Assembly (NCBI RefSeq): GCF_017565705.1
Contig: NZ_JAGDYL010000007.1
Location: 62,001 to 126,000, forward strand
DNA from: Leucobacter ruminantium
Lineage (GTDB): Bacteria > Actinomycetota > Actinomycetes > Actinomycetales > Microbacteriaceae
Direction of reading: 5' to 3'
Length of the DNA stretch: 64,000 bases
Made by a program: the position numbers and the translations under genes. The notes below the pieces were generated by a model. It was not told where the DNA came from. It did no database searches and saw only the letters and a program-made list of their open reading frames with translations. This document shows positions 25,438 through 33,535 of the stretch, in pieces. The stretch's first letter is position 1; each line of letters starts with the position of its first letter.

Positions 25438-26634
25438 ATGCGCGCACTGATCCTGAGCGATGACGCCGGGCACGAGCTGAGCCTGACTCCCGAGGGAGGG
25501 GCCTCGGTGCGGGAAGCGTTGAACGCCTTCCTGGAGGAGCACGGGGCTGACGGCAGGCCCACGGTCACCGTCGAGGATCGGGAGAGCGGCGAGGGCCTCC
25601 GGCTGCTGTACGGCGAGGGCGGGATCAGCCGCTTCACGACCGTCGACGGCGAGACACGGACGGAGTTTCGGGTCGTGACGAATCGCGGCGACTACACCAC
25701 CGCCGTCATGAACTTCGCGCGAGGCGGGTTCGCGGCGCTGCGGTTCTTCGGCCCCTGGTGGCCGGATGTCGCTGCCTTCGAACGCGCGCGCATGCGGCAC
25801 GAGTTCCTGTGGACCGGGATGCGTCGGAAGCACCCGCGCGAGCTCCGCCGCAGATTCGACGCACTGACCCGCATCGCCGGTTCGGCACCCCGCACCGACG
25901 GCGGATTCACCCGCTACGCCTTCGGCGACGCGGACGGGAACACCGTGCTCGCCTGGTTCGACGCGCGGGGGCGCGGGATCGTGGTCGGTTTCGACCGCCG
26001 CAACCCGCTCGGCGAGGTCGGAGACGGGGCGGCGCTGGCCGAACTCTACGCGGGTGTGCCCGACGACCTGCTGCGGGTCGTGCGCGCCGATGCGGGCGAG
26101 GGATCGGTGCGGAGCGTGCCCCACCCCGACGGTGGGGCGCAGTTGCTCGCCAACGCGATCTTCACCTTCTCGGGCCCCTGCGAACTGCCCGAAGGTCTGA
26201 TCGACCGGATGCAGCGGGAGGGCTTCTACGCCGGGGACTCCGTGCAGGGGCAGTTGCTCGAGACCGTGCTGATGCCGGAGGAGTTCACGGCGGAGGCGCT
26301 CTCCGAGGTCGCGGGGTGGTGGAGCTCGGAGGAGATCGCCCGTGGGCTCGAGGCCGCAGGGCCCGCCCCTATCCCGGCGCCCGCGGATCCCGCCGCGATC
26401 GAAGCCTTCTGCCGCATCTGGGCCGACTCCGGCTACAACGATCAGTGGGGCGTCCACTACATCCTCTTCGAGGGCAGCGACCTCGAGGACCACGTCGAGG
26501 CCCGGCGCCGCGCGCTCGAGCTGGCCGAGGAGCTGGGGCTCGAACGCGTCGACCCGCCCTTCGGGGCAGCGGCCGGGGAGCTGTGGATCCGCACCGATCC
26601 GAGCATCGACGCCGAGCTCGAGCACTGGAGCTGA
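25438..26634 (+). CDS. Protein of unknown function (398 residues)
   Basis: A cytoplasmic protein with no recognised family. Visible parts: an N-terminal alpha/beta region (RALILSDDAGHELSLTPEG, TTVDGETRTEFRVVTNRGDY), an aromatic patch (FFGPWWPDVAAF), a middle domain with GFTRYAFGDADGNTVLAWF, and a C-terminal domain with FEGSDLEDHVEARRRALELAEELG, which looks like an RraB- or DUF695-type ferredoxin-like fold (inference). Its stop overlaps the next start by one base (TGATG). Confidence 0.5.
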   Translation: MRALILSDDAGHELSLTPEGGASVREALNAFLEEHGADGRPTVTVEDRESGEGLRLLYGEGGISRFTTVDGETRTEFRVVTNRGDYTTAVMNFARGGFAALRFFGPWWPDVAAFERARMRHEFLWTGMRRKHPRELRRRFDALTRIAGSAPRTDGGFTRYAFGDADGNTVLAWFDARGRGIVVGFDRRNPLGEVGDGAALAELYAGVPDDLLRVVRADAGEGSVRSVPHPDGGAQLLANAIFTFSGPCELPEGLIDRMQREGFYAGDSVQGQLLETVLMPEEFTAEALSEVAGWWSSEEIARGLEAAGPAPIPAPADPAAIEAFCRIWADSGYNDQWGVHYILFEGSDLEDHVEARRRALELAEELGLERVDPPFGAAAGELWIRTDPSIDAELEHWS

Positions 26635-27347
26635 TGAGCGCAGTGACGGGCGACGACGCACGGCGACCAGACGGCGGGGGCGCTGACGTGGATATCGCGG
26701 CCTTCGCACCGACCGCTCTGACGGCGGGCGCGATCCTGCCGCAGGAGGCGCGCCGGACCCTGCAGAGCGCCGACGGGCTGCCCGGGGCGGTGGTCGATGC
26801 GGAGCGAGACGGCTGGGCGACGCCGGAGATTCCGGTGCTCGTGCGCGGCCGTGGAAGGAGCCGGGCGAGGATAGTGCCGCTCGCGTGGCTCGGCGATCCG
26901 GCCGTCTACAACCCCCACGCCGATCCCGGGCAGATCGCCGTGTTCGCCTCGAGCCTCCAATCTGCCGGCATGTACTGGTCGGGCCCGTGGCGGGTGCTCG
27001 ACGAGCTCGAGAGCGAGGGGCTCGACAGCGTCGGCTCCTACCTCGCGGCGCTGCAGGAGGCAGGCGTGCACCGCGCCGACATCTGGAGGTACTCCGAGTC
27101 CGAAGGGCTGGTGCTCGCCTGGGCCGGCGACGAACTCGCGGGCACGATGTCCCTCGCGCTGCATGTCGTACCGGTGAGCTGGGTGACCGCGATGCCTCGC
27201 GGGGCGTCGAAGCGCCGAGCCCGCGACTGGGAGCCGGTGTACGGGATCGATCTCCGCTGGTCGTGGGCCGACGTCGTGGCGCTGCACGCCGAACGCGTCG
27301 CGCGTGCGGCGGCGGCCCCTACGCCTTCTTCACCAGGCTCGACTTGA
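26634..27347 (+). CDS. Protein of unknown function (237 residues)
   Basis: It is translationally coupled to the gene before it. The C-terminal third (MSLALHVVPVSWVTAMPRG, ASKRRARDWEP, LRWSW) resembles that of the 29839 gene product (LSLHVLPKEWVWRWPP, STKREASRARR, SWSWP), so the two may be distant paralogues. Its last 29 nt overlap the end of phnA on the other strand, an unusual tail-to-tail overlap. Function unknown. Confidence 0.5.
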   Translation: MSAVTGDDARRPDGGGADVDIAAFAPTALTAGAILPQEARRTLQSADGLPGAVVDAERDGWATPEIPVLVRGRGRSRARIVPLAWLGDPAVYNPHADPGQIAVFASSLQSAGMYWSGPWRVLDELESEGLDSVGSYLAALQEAGVHRADIWRYSESEGLVLAWAGDELAGTMSLALHVVPVSWVTAMPRGASKRRARDWEPVYGIDLRWSWADVVALHAERVARAAAAPTPSSPGST

Positions 27348-27678
27348 GCAGCATCGCGCCGATGCCGGGCACCTTGCAGTCGATGTCGTGACCGTTCACG
27401 GGCGCGATGAGGCGGATGCCGCGCACCTTGGTGCCGGCCTTGATGCCTGCGGGGGATCCCTTCACCTTGATCGTGGTCGTGACGACCACCGTGTCGCCGT
27501 CGGCGAGGACGTTGCCCACGGCGTCCTTCACCACCCGCTCGGCGTCGGCGGAGTCGGCCTGGTCGCCGGCGTTCTCCGGCGACCACTCGTGGCCGCACAT
27601 GGGGCACACGAGCAGGGCGCCCATCTCGTAGGCGTGTTCGCTGGAGCACTCGGGGCAGAGGGGGAGGGAGTCAGACAT
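27319..27678 (-). CDS. phnA: PhnA/YjdM-type zinc-ribbon protein
   Basis: A 119-residue protein with a zinc ribbon (CPECSSEHAYE then CPMCGHEW) and the conserved C-terminal barrel (VKDAVGNVLADGDTVVVTTTIKVKG by parts; IKAGTKVRGIRLI; HDIDCKVPGIGAMLLKSSLVKK). PhnA was first named for alkylphosphonate use, but a direct role is doubtful. A perfect TATAAT box 6 nt before the ATG gives a leaderless mRNA, and the ArsR-type palindrome covers the -35 region, so it should be co-regulated with the divergent ArsR-SulP operon. Confidence 0.88.
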   Translation of the reverse strand: MSDSLPLCPECSSEHAYEMGALLVCPMCGHEWSPENAGDQADSADAERVVKDAVGNVLADGDTVVVTTTIKVKGSPAGIKAGTKVRGIRLIAPVNGHDIDCKVPGIGAMLLKSSLVKKA

Positions 27679-27684
27679 GCCCCC

Positions 27685-27690
27685 ATTATA
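27685..27690 (-). promoter_or_regulatory. -10 box of a leaderless promoter (phnA)
   Basis: A perfect TATAAT on the minus strand, 6 nt before the ATG at 27678. Confidence 0.7.
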
Positions 27691-27692
27691 TT

Positions 27693-27718
27693 CCGATATG
27701 ATGAATTCATCATATCGG
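27693..27718. promoter_or_regulatory. 26-bp perfect palindromic operator
   Basis: A perfect palindrome with half-site CCGATATGATGAA, AT-rich in a very GC-rich setting. It sits between divergent phnA and the ArsR-type regulator gene and overlaps the phnA -35 region and a possible TATGAT -10 box for the plus-strand operon. Size and symmetry fit an ArsR/SmtB-family operator; the ArsR protein encoded at 27754 is the obvious candidate ligand. Confidence 0.8.
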
Positions 27719-27753
27719 CCGGTACTGTGCCGAGGCCGTCGAAGGGAGGGAAC

Positions 27754-28185
27754 GTGCTCAGCGATCCGAATCGCCCGCTCTACGAGATCAAGGCGGGCCT
27801 CTTCAAGGGCCTGGCCCACCCGATCCGCATCCGCATCCTCGAGGTGCTCGCCGCGGCCCCGGAGGCGTCGGTCTCCGAACTGCTCGCCGAGACGGAGCTC
27901 GAGGCCTCGCACGTCTCGCAGCATCTGGCGGTGCTCCGGCGCAACCGACTCGTCGACTCGGAGCGCCGCGGCAGCCTTGTCTACTACCGCCTGGCCCATC
28001 CCCAGGTCGCCGAGCTGCTCCGCGTCGCGCGCTCGCTGCTCGGCGAGGTGCTCGCCGAGACGGAGCGGCGGATCGGGCAGCAGAGCGGGCTTCCCGAGAT
28101 TCCCGGATCGACCCGCGCCTCCGACCATGCCCGTGACCCCGGCGCGGGCGAGCCGGCGAACCTCCCCGCGAGAGCCGCGCGGTGA
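27754..28185 (+). CDS. ArsR-family transcriptional regulator
   Basis: A 143-residue winged-helix repressor (IKAGLFKGLAHPIRIRILEVL; VSELLAETELEASHVSQHLAVLRRNRLV; GSLVYYRLAHPQVAELL). It contains no cysteine, so it cannot use the usual thiol metal or persulfide sensing; the ligand is unknown. A disordered C-terminal tail of about 35 residues is extra. GTG start with AGGGAGG upstream. It overlaps sulP by 4 nt; ArsR-SulP gene pairs are common in actinobacteria. Confidence 0.88.
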   Translation: MLSDPNRPLYEIKAGLFKGLAHPIRIRILEVLAAAPEASVSELLAETELEASHVSQHLAVLRRNRLVDSERRGSLVYYRLAHPQVAELLRVARSLLGEVLAETERRIGQQSGLPEIPGSTRASDHARDPGAGEPANLPARAAR

Positions 28186-29834
28186 GCGCGATCTCCCGGG
28201 GTTTCTCCGCCGTCCGCTCGCTGCTGCCGTCCGCGGCCGACTACCGCGAGGCGCGCAGATCCTGGCGACCGGACCTGCTCGCGGGCCTCACGGTCGGCAT
28301 CGTGGCGCTGCCGCTGGCGCTCGCCTTCGGCGTCAGCTCCGGGGCGGGCGCCGAGAGCGGGCTCGTCACCGCGATCGTCGCGGGCGTCGTGGCAGCGGTC
28401 TTCGGCGGGTCGCCCGTGCAGGTCTCGGGCCCCACAGGCGCGATGGTCGTGGTACTCGCGCCGATCATCGCCGCGCACGGCACCGGGGCGCTCGCGCTCG
28501 TGTGTCTGCTGTCGGGTCTCATCGTGCTCGCTGCGGGAGCCCTCCGCCTCGGGCGCACCGTGTCGTACATCCCGTGGCCCGTGATCGAGGGCTTCACCCT
28601 CGGGATCGCGGTGATCATCTTCCTGCAGCAGGTGCCGACCGCCACCGGGGGAGACCCCGGCGACAGCACGAACGCCGCCGTCGCCGCGGTGCACTCGGTG
28701 CTGTCGGCGTCGTGGCCGAAAGCGGGATGGTCGCTGGCGCTCGTCGCCGTCGTGGTGCTCGTGATGCTGGCCTCGATGCGGATCCACCCCCGCTTTCCCG
28801 GCTCGCTCGCCGCCATCGCGGTCGCGTCCCTGCTCGTGGCGCTGCTCGGGATCCGCGTGGACGTGATCGGGGTGCTCCCGGCGGGCCTGCCGACGCCCGT
28901 GCTGCCCGCGCTCGATCCCGCGGCCGTTGCGACCCTGGCCGGACCGGCCGTCGCCGTGGCGGCGCTCGCCGCGATCGAGTCGCTGCTCTCGGCGCGGGTC
29001 GCCTCGACGATCGCCGACACCGGCCCCTACGACGCCGACCGCGAGCTCGTCGGGCAGGGGCTCGCCTCGATCGCGTCCGGCCTCTTCGGCGGCATGCCGG
29101 CCACCGGGGCCATCGCGCGCACCGCGGTCAACGTCCGCTCGGGCGCCCGCACCCGCGTCGCGGCGATCACGCACGGCCTGCTGCTGCTCGTCGTGGTGGT
29201 CGTGGGATCCGCCGTCGTCTCCCGCATCCCGCTGGCCGCGCTCGCGGGCGTGCTCATGGTGACCGCGTGCCGCATGATCGCGCTGCGCACGGTGCGCACG
29301 ATCCTCGGGGCGTCGCGATCCGACGCGATCGTCTTCCTCCTGACCGCTGTCGTCACGGTGAGCGTCGACCTCATCTACGCGGTCGTCATCGGTCTGCTCG
29401 TCGCGGGGTTCTTCGCGCTGCGGCAGCTCGCCCGCACCAGCGGGGTGCACCGCGAGGAGCTGCCGGGCACCGCCCGCGCCGGCGACGAGCGGATCGCGGT
29501 GTTCCGACTCGAGGGCGCCCTGTTCTTCGGAGCCGCCGAGCGAGCGCTCGAGCGCGTGTCGAGCGCGGGCGGGGTCGAGGTCGTGATCCTCCGCATGTCG
29601 CAGCTGCAGCTGCTCGACGCGACCGGCGCGCAGGTCATCACGGAGCTCATCGGCGCGCTCGAACGTCGCGGCATCACGGTGCTGATCAAGGGGATCCGCC
29701 CCGATCACGTGGGCCTGGCCGAGCGCGTCGGCGTGATCTCCTCGCTCCGGCACCAGAACCACCTCTTCGACGACCTCGACACCGCCGCGGCCCACGCGCG
29801 CAGCCACATCGCGAGGTCGCGGACGGTAGAGTGA
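28182..29834 (+). CDS. SulP-family anion transporter with STAS domain
   Basis: A 550-residue membrane protein. The transporter core (about 20-420) has the SulP pattern (RPDLLAGLTVGIVALPLALAFG by parts; GPTGAMVVVLAPI; GLASIASGLFGGMPATGAIARTAVN by parts) with about 12-14 membrane segments. A cytoplasmic STAS domain (about 435-530; AVFRLEGALFFGAAERALERV, LLDATGAQVITELI) follows. SulP proteins carry sulfate, bicarbonate or dicarboxylates; the substrate here is unknown. GTG start in a GTGA overlap with arsR. Confidence 0.9.
   Translation: MSAISRGFSAVRSLLPSAADYREARRSWRPDLLAGLTVGIVALPLALAFGVSSGAGAESGLVTAIVAGVVAAVFGGSPVQVSGPTGAMVVVLAPIIAAHGTGALALVCLLSGLIVLAAGALRLGRTVSYIPWPVIEGFTLGIAVIIFLQQVPTATGGDPGDSTNAAVAAVHSVLSASWPKAGWSLALVAVVVLVMLASMRIHPRFPGSLAAIAVASLLVALLGIRVDVIGVLPAGLPTPVLPALDPAAVATLAGPAVAVAALAAIESLLSARVASTIADTGPYDADRELVGQGLASIASGLFGGMPATGAIARTAVNVRSGARTRVAAITHGLLLLVVVVVGSAVVSRIPLAALAGVLMVTACRMIALRTVRTILGASRSDAIVFLLTAVVTVSVDLIYAVVIGLLVAGFFALRQLARTSGVHREELPGTARAGDERIAVFRLEGALFFGAAERALERVSSAGGVEVVILRMSQLQLLDATGAQVITELIGALERRGITVLIKGIRPDHVGLAERVGVISSLRHQNHLFDDLDTAAAHARSHIARSRTVE
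29827..29832 (+). promoter_or_regulatory. -10 box of a leaderless promoter inside the end of sulP
   Basis: TAGAGT lies 6 nt before the GTG at 29839 and spans the last codons of sulP, giving the next gene separate expression. Confidence 0.5.
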
Positions 29835-29838
29835 CACC

Positions 29839-30411
29839 GTGCACGACGACACCGGTGCGGGGGGCGAGCGGATCGCCGACGGGACTGCGATCCTGGCGGC
29901 GCTCGAGCGGCTTCCGCAGTGGCTGGAACCGGTCTGGGCGGAGCTGGGGTTCCCGGTCGTCGATCGAGGCAGGCACGCGATCTTCCCGCTCGCGGTCGCA
30001 CCGCTGATCGGTGGTGTCGAGCCGGGTCGGGCCGAAGCGCTGAACGAGGCCGCGGTGCACCTGCAGAACTACGGCATCCACTTCTACGGTGGCGACTTCT
30101 TCCACGCGGAGTCGCCGCTGGATCTCGAGGCCGGGTACGGCCGCAGACTGGCCGACGCGGGTCCGATCCTGCTCAATCCGCCCTGCCTCATCTGGTGGGG
30201 GATCGGCAAACTCGCCGTGGTGCTCGTGCGCGCCGCGGATCCCGTGCGGTCCCTCGAGACCCTCTCGCTGCACGTGCTGCCGAAGGAGTGGGTCTGGCGC
30301 TGGCCACCGGAGCCGAGCACGAAGCGCGAGGCGTCGCGAGCCAGACGGATGGTGCGGGAGCAGGCCGCTGCCGATGCGTCGTGGTCGTGGCCGCCAGACG
30401 CAGCAGGCTGA
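29839..30411 (+). CDS. Protein of unknown function (190 residues)
   Basis: A Trp-rich cytoplasmic protein (PQWLEPVWAELGFPVV; YGIHFYGGDFFHAESPLDLE; CLIWWGIGKLAVVLVRAADP; LSLHVLPKEWVWRWPPEPST). The C-terminal motif resembles that of the 26634 gene product. No family was recognised. GTG start with a leaderless-type promoter. It ends before a very long hairpin. Confidence 0.5.
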   Translation: MHDDTGAGGERIADGTAILAALERLPQWLEPVWAELGFPVVDRGRHAIFPLAVAPLIGGVEPGRAEALNEAAVHLQNYGIHFYGGDFFHAESPLDLEAGYGRRLADAGPILLNPPCLIWWGIGKLAVVLVRAADPVRSLETLSLHVLPKEWVWRWPPEPSTKREASRARRMVREQAAADASWSWPPDAAG

Positions 30412-30434
30412 ACCGCGCCGCGGTCGGCGCGCAT

Positions 30435-30503
30435 GATCGGGGTCACTCGTGGGGCGTGTCGGCTCGATTTCGGCCGCGACACACCCCACGAGTGACCCCG
30501 ATC
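30435..30503. terminator. 69-nt hairpin with 27-bp stem between convergent genes
   Basis: Arms 30435-30461 and 30477-30503 pair over 27 bp with a single mismatch (arm starts GATCGGGGTCACTCGTGGGG), loop 15 nt. It lies between genes ending at 30411 (+) and 30538 (-). Such length is well beyond an ordinary terminator. Confidence 0.75.
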
Positions 30504-30537
30504 GCGGGCGGCGACTGCGAGTCCGTGCCACCCGCGC

Positions 30538-31698
30538 TCACCCCGGGCGGCGTTGCTCGGCGATCCACGTGTGGTCGCGGATCGCGGCCGAGACCGCGGC
30601 GCGGTACTCCGAGCCGCCGTCACCGCGGTACAGGTCCCGAGAGCGGTACGGCGACTCGTCGGTCCAAGGCGCGGTCCCCTCTATGCGCCGGGCGAGACCG
30701 GTCAGGGCGTCATGTCCGTCGGCCCGGTAGTCCGCAAGCTCGGCCTCGTCGAGGCGCACCAGTGCGGAACTGTCGATGTAGGCGCCCGCCGAGTACCTGG
30801 AATCGAGGTACAGCTCGCCCCGCTGCTCCACCAGGAACCAGCGACCCGGCTCGTGGCCGACGTAGTGCATGCCGGCCTCGTCCGCCGCGACCCGTTCCGC
30901 GTCGCCCCAGAGCGCGACGGGCGGGATGGGGCCGAGCGGGCGCCGCATGGCGGCGTCGTAGGGGAGGTACACGAGGGTCGGCGTCCCGCTGCGGGGCAGG
31001 TGCAGGCAGAGCACCCGGCCGCACGAGCGGCAGACGGCCTGACTCTCCGCCCACGCCACCAGCCCCGCGGCGTGCAGCGGTCGCAGGTCGGCGAGCGGCA
31101 CCCACGAGGACTCCTCCCTCAGGAGGCGTTCGGAGACGCCCGCATGGAGCGCCTCGATGGAGGCGTCGACGTCGAGGCTTCCGTCGGGGAGACGGACGGG
31201 GATCTCGCCGCAGGTCTCGCAGTCCTCGTCCTCCGGCGGGCAGACCAGCTTCGGATCCTCGGCGGAGAGGACCACGCTGAGAAGCTCCTGCTCGCGGACG
31301 GTGAGGCGAACGTATCCGTCGAGCACCGTGAAGTAGCGCATCCCGCCGGAGGCGAAGCCCCACTGCCGGCCGAAGACCGCCTTGAAGTCGTCGAGATCCG
31401 AGCGGTTGTCGACCCGGGGGATCCACTCCGACAGATCGAGTCCGCGAGGGGAGAACGCGGTCGGCACGAGGTGCAGGATCACGGCGACGAGCGCGTCGTC
31501 ATGGAAGAAGAGTTCTCCTCCCGAGGCGAAGCGCAGACGCCTGGATCGGATCGCCGGAACGCCGATCAGCCGCTCGGCGACCTCGAAGGTCACCCCGCCG
31601 AGCGCATCGATCAGGGAGCCTACTTGCGGATCATGCTCGGACAGCGCGAGCGCATCGAGGACGAGCGGCATCTTCGTGCGCTTCGGCGAGAGGCTCAT
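30538..31698 (-). CDS. Protein of unknown function with two cysteine pairs (386 residues)
   Basis: No family was recognised. An N-terminal alpha/beta domain (about 10-150; LIDALGGVTFEVAERLIG, RLRFASGGELFFHDDALVAV) is followed by cysteine groups CPPEDEDCETC (about 154-164) and CRSCGRVLC (about 225-233), which could bind zinc. Then comes a domain with MHYVGHEPGRWFLVEQRGELYLDSR (by parts) and a C-terminal helical part. A GATAAT box 6 nt before the ATG suggests a leaderless mRNA. Confidence 0.5.
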   Translation of the reverse strand: MSLSPKRTKMPLVLDALALSEHDPQVGSLIDALGGVTFEVAERLIGVPAIRSRRLRFASGGELFFHDDALVAVILHLVPTAFSPRGLDLSEWIPRVDNRSDLDDFKAVFGRQWGFASGGMRYFTVLDGYVRLTVREQELLSVVLSAEDPKLVCPPEDEDCETCGEIPVRLPDGSLDVDASIEALHAGVSERLLREESSWVPLADLRPLHAAGLVAWAESQAVCRSCGRVLCLHLPRSGTPTLVYLPYDAAMRRPLGPIPPVALWGDAERVAADEAGMHYVGHEPGRWFLVEQRGELYLDSRYSAGAYIDSSALVRLDEAELADYRADGHDALTGLARRIEGTAPWTDESPYRSRDLYRGDGGSEYRAAVSAAIRDHTWIAEQRRPG

Positions 31699-31704
31699 GC
31701 GACC

Positions 31705-31710
31705 ATTATC
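31705..31710 (-). promoter_or_regulatory. -10 box of a leaderless promoter (30538 gene)
   Basis: GATAAT on the minus strand, 6 nt before the ATG at 31698. Confidence 0.45.
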
Positions 31711-31753
31711 CGGGGCTGGTTCCGGGCGCGCTTTCGTCGACCCCGCACCCGTC

Positions 31754-31759
31754 TACAGT
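31754..31759 (+). promoter_or_regulatory. -10 box of a leaderless promoter (ABC-F)
   Basis: TACAGT lies 6 nt before the GTG at 31766. Confidence 0.55.
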
Positions 31760-31765
31760 TGAGGA

Positions 31766-33430
31766 GTGACTGCAACGCTCGTGGCCCACGGCCTCGCCGG
31801 AGGGTACGCCCACCGCACACTCTTCGACGGCCTCGATCTCACGGTCGCTCCCGGTGACGTGGTCGGTGTCGTCGGGGCGAACGGTGCCGGCAAGTCGACG
31901 CTGCTGCGGATCCTCGCGGGCGTGCTCGAGCCCCAGGCCGGCTCCGTCGCCCTCGCTCCGGCTGACGCCTTCGTCGGCTGGCTGCCGCAGGAGCACACGC
32001 CCGTCGAGGGAGAGACCGTTGGCGCGTACGTCGCGCGACGCACTGGCGTCGCGGAGGCGACGGCCCGGCTCGATACCGCTGCGGCGGCCTTCGCCGAGAT
32101 GGACGCGACGAGGGTTCTGGGCGTCCCGGACCCCGCCGACGAATACTCGATCGCGCTCGACCGCTGGCTCGCATCGGGGGCGGCCGACCTCGAGGAGCGG
32201 CTGCCCGCGGTGCTCGCCGGGCTCGGGCTCGCGGTGGAGGAGGATGCGCTCATGACCGCTCTCTCGGGCGGTCAGAAGGCGCGGGTCGGCCTCGCCGCCC
32301 TGCTCTGCTCCCGCTTCGATGTCGTGCTGCTCGACGAGCCGACCAACGATCTCGACCTCGACGGGCTCGCGCGGCTCGAATCGTTCGTGCGGGGCCTGCG
32401 CGGCGGGGTGGTGCTCGTGAGCCACGACCGCGAGTTCCTGGCGCGTTCGGTCACCCGCGTGCTCGAGCTGGATCTCGCTCAGAACCCGAACCGCGTGTAC
32501 GGCGGCGGGTACGAGGCGTACCTCGAGGAGCGCGCGACGCTGCGGCGCCAGGCCCGCGACGACTACGAGGAGTTCGCCGCGAAGAAGGCCGACCTCGTCG
32601 GGCGCGCCCGCACCCAACGGGAGTGGTCGAGCAAGGGCGTGCGCAACGCGATGCGCAAGTCGCCCGACAGTGACAAGATCAAGCGCCGGGCGTCGATGGA
32701 GTCGAGCGAGAAGCAGGCGCAGAAGGTGCGGCAGATGGAGAGTCGGATCGCCCGGCTCGACGAGGTCGAGGAGCCGCGCAAGGAGTGGCGGCTGGAGTTC
32801 ACGATCGGCGCTGCGCCTCGCTCCAGCTCGGTCGTGGCGACTCTGAACGAGGCCGTCGTGCACCAGGGCGACTTCACCCTCGGGCCGGTGTCGCTGCAGG
32901 TCGAGGCGGGCGAGCGGATCGGGATCACGGGGCCGAACGGCGCGGGGAAGTCGACGCTCCTGGGCATACTGCTCGGGGGTCGCGCCCCCGACGCCGGTGC
33001 TGCGAGTCTCGGCAGTTCCGTCGCGATCGGCCGGATCGACCAGGCGCGCTCGCTCTTCACCGGCGCTGCGCCGCTCGCGGAGGCGTTCGAAGGCCTCGTC
33101 CCCGAGTACACCACCGCCGAGGTGCGCACCCTCCTCGCCAAGTTCGGGCTCCGGGCCGACCGTGTGCTGCGGCCGCTCGACGCGCTCTCGCCTGGCGAGC
33201 GCACGCGGGCCGGCCTCGCGTTGCTGCAGGCCCGCGGGGTCAACGTGCTCGTGCTCGACGAGCCGACGAATCACCTCGATCTCGAGGCGATCGAGCAGCT
33301 CGAGGAGGCGCTCGAGGCGTACGACGGCACCCTGCTGCTCGTCACCCACGACCGGCGGATGCTCGAGAACGTGCGGCTGGACCGGCGATGGGCCGTCGAC
33401 GAGGGGCGGGTGTCGGATCTGCTGGTCTGA
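31766..33430 (+). CDS. ABC-F family ATPase
   Basis: A 554-residue protein with two ABC domains and no membrane segments. Domain 1: Walker A GANGAGKST, signature LSGGQKARVG, Walker B VVLLDEPTNDLD. A charged linker (about 245-330; NAMRKSPDSDKIKRRASMES) is followed by domain 2: Walker A GPNGAGKST, signature LSPGERTRAG, Walker B VLVLDEPTNHLD. ABC-F proteins bind the ribosomal E site; some protect against antibiotics, others (EttA, Uup) are housekeeping. The erm gene is 11 kb away, so a resistance role is possible but not shown. Confidence 0.9.
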   Translation: MTATLVAHGLAGGYAHRTLFDGLDLTVAPGDVVGVVGANGAGKSTLLRILAGVLEPQAGSVALAPADAFVGWLPQEHTPVEGETVGAYVARRTGVAEATARLDTAAAAFAEMDATRVLGVPDPADEYSIALDRWLASGAADLEERLPAVLAGLGLAVEEDALMTALSGGQKARVGLAALLCSRFDVVLLDEPTNDLDLDGLARLESFVRGLRGGVVLVSHDREFLARSVTRVLELDLAQNPNRVYGGGYEAYLEERATLRRQARDDYEEFAAKKADLVGRARTQREWSSKGVRNAMRKSPDSDKIKRRASMESSEKQAQKVRQMESRIARLDEVEEPRKEWRLEFTIGAAPRSSSVVATLNEAVVHQGDFTLGPVSLQVEAGERIGITGPNGAGKSTLLGILLGGRAPDAGAASLGSSVAIGRIDQARSLFTGAAPLAEAFEGLVPEYTTAEVRTLLAKFGLRADRVLRPLDALSPGERTRAGLALLQARGVNVLVLDEPTNHLDLEAIEQLEEALEAYDGTLLLVTHDRRMLENVRLDRRWAVDEGRVSDLLV

Positions 33431-33535
33431 GTGCGGGGCCGGACGAATCGACCATAATCGCCGGGCATCGGCGGCCGAGCCCGTCCGCACTACGTTTGAA
33501 GCAGCATCGCAGGCATCGAGCAGACGAGGAGCCGC

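Noticed and set aside
25438-31698. A complete antiphage defence island
   Set aside because: No nuclease, helicase, TIR, restriction or reverse transcriptase motifs are present among the unknown genes.
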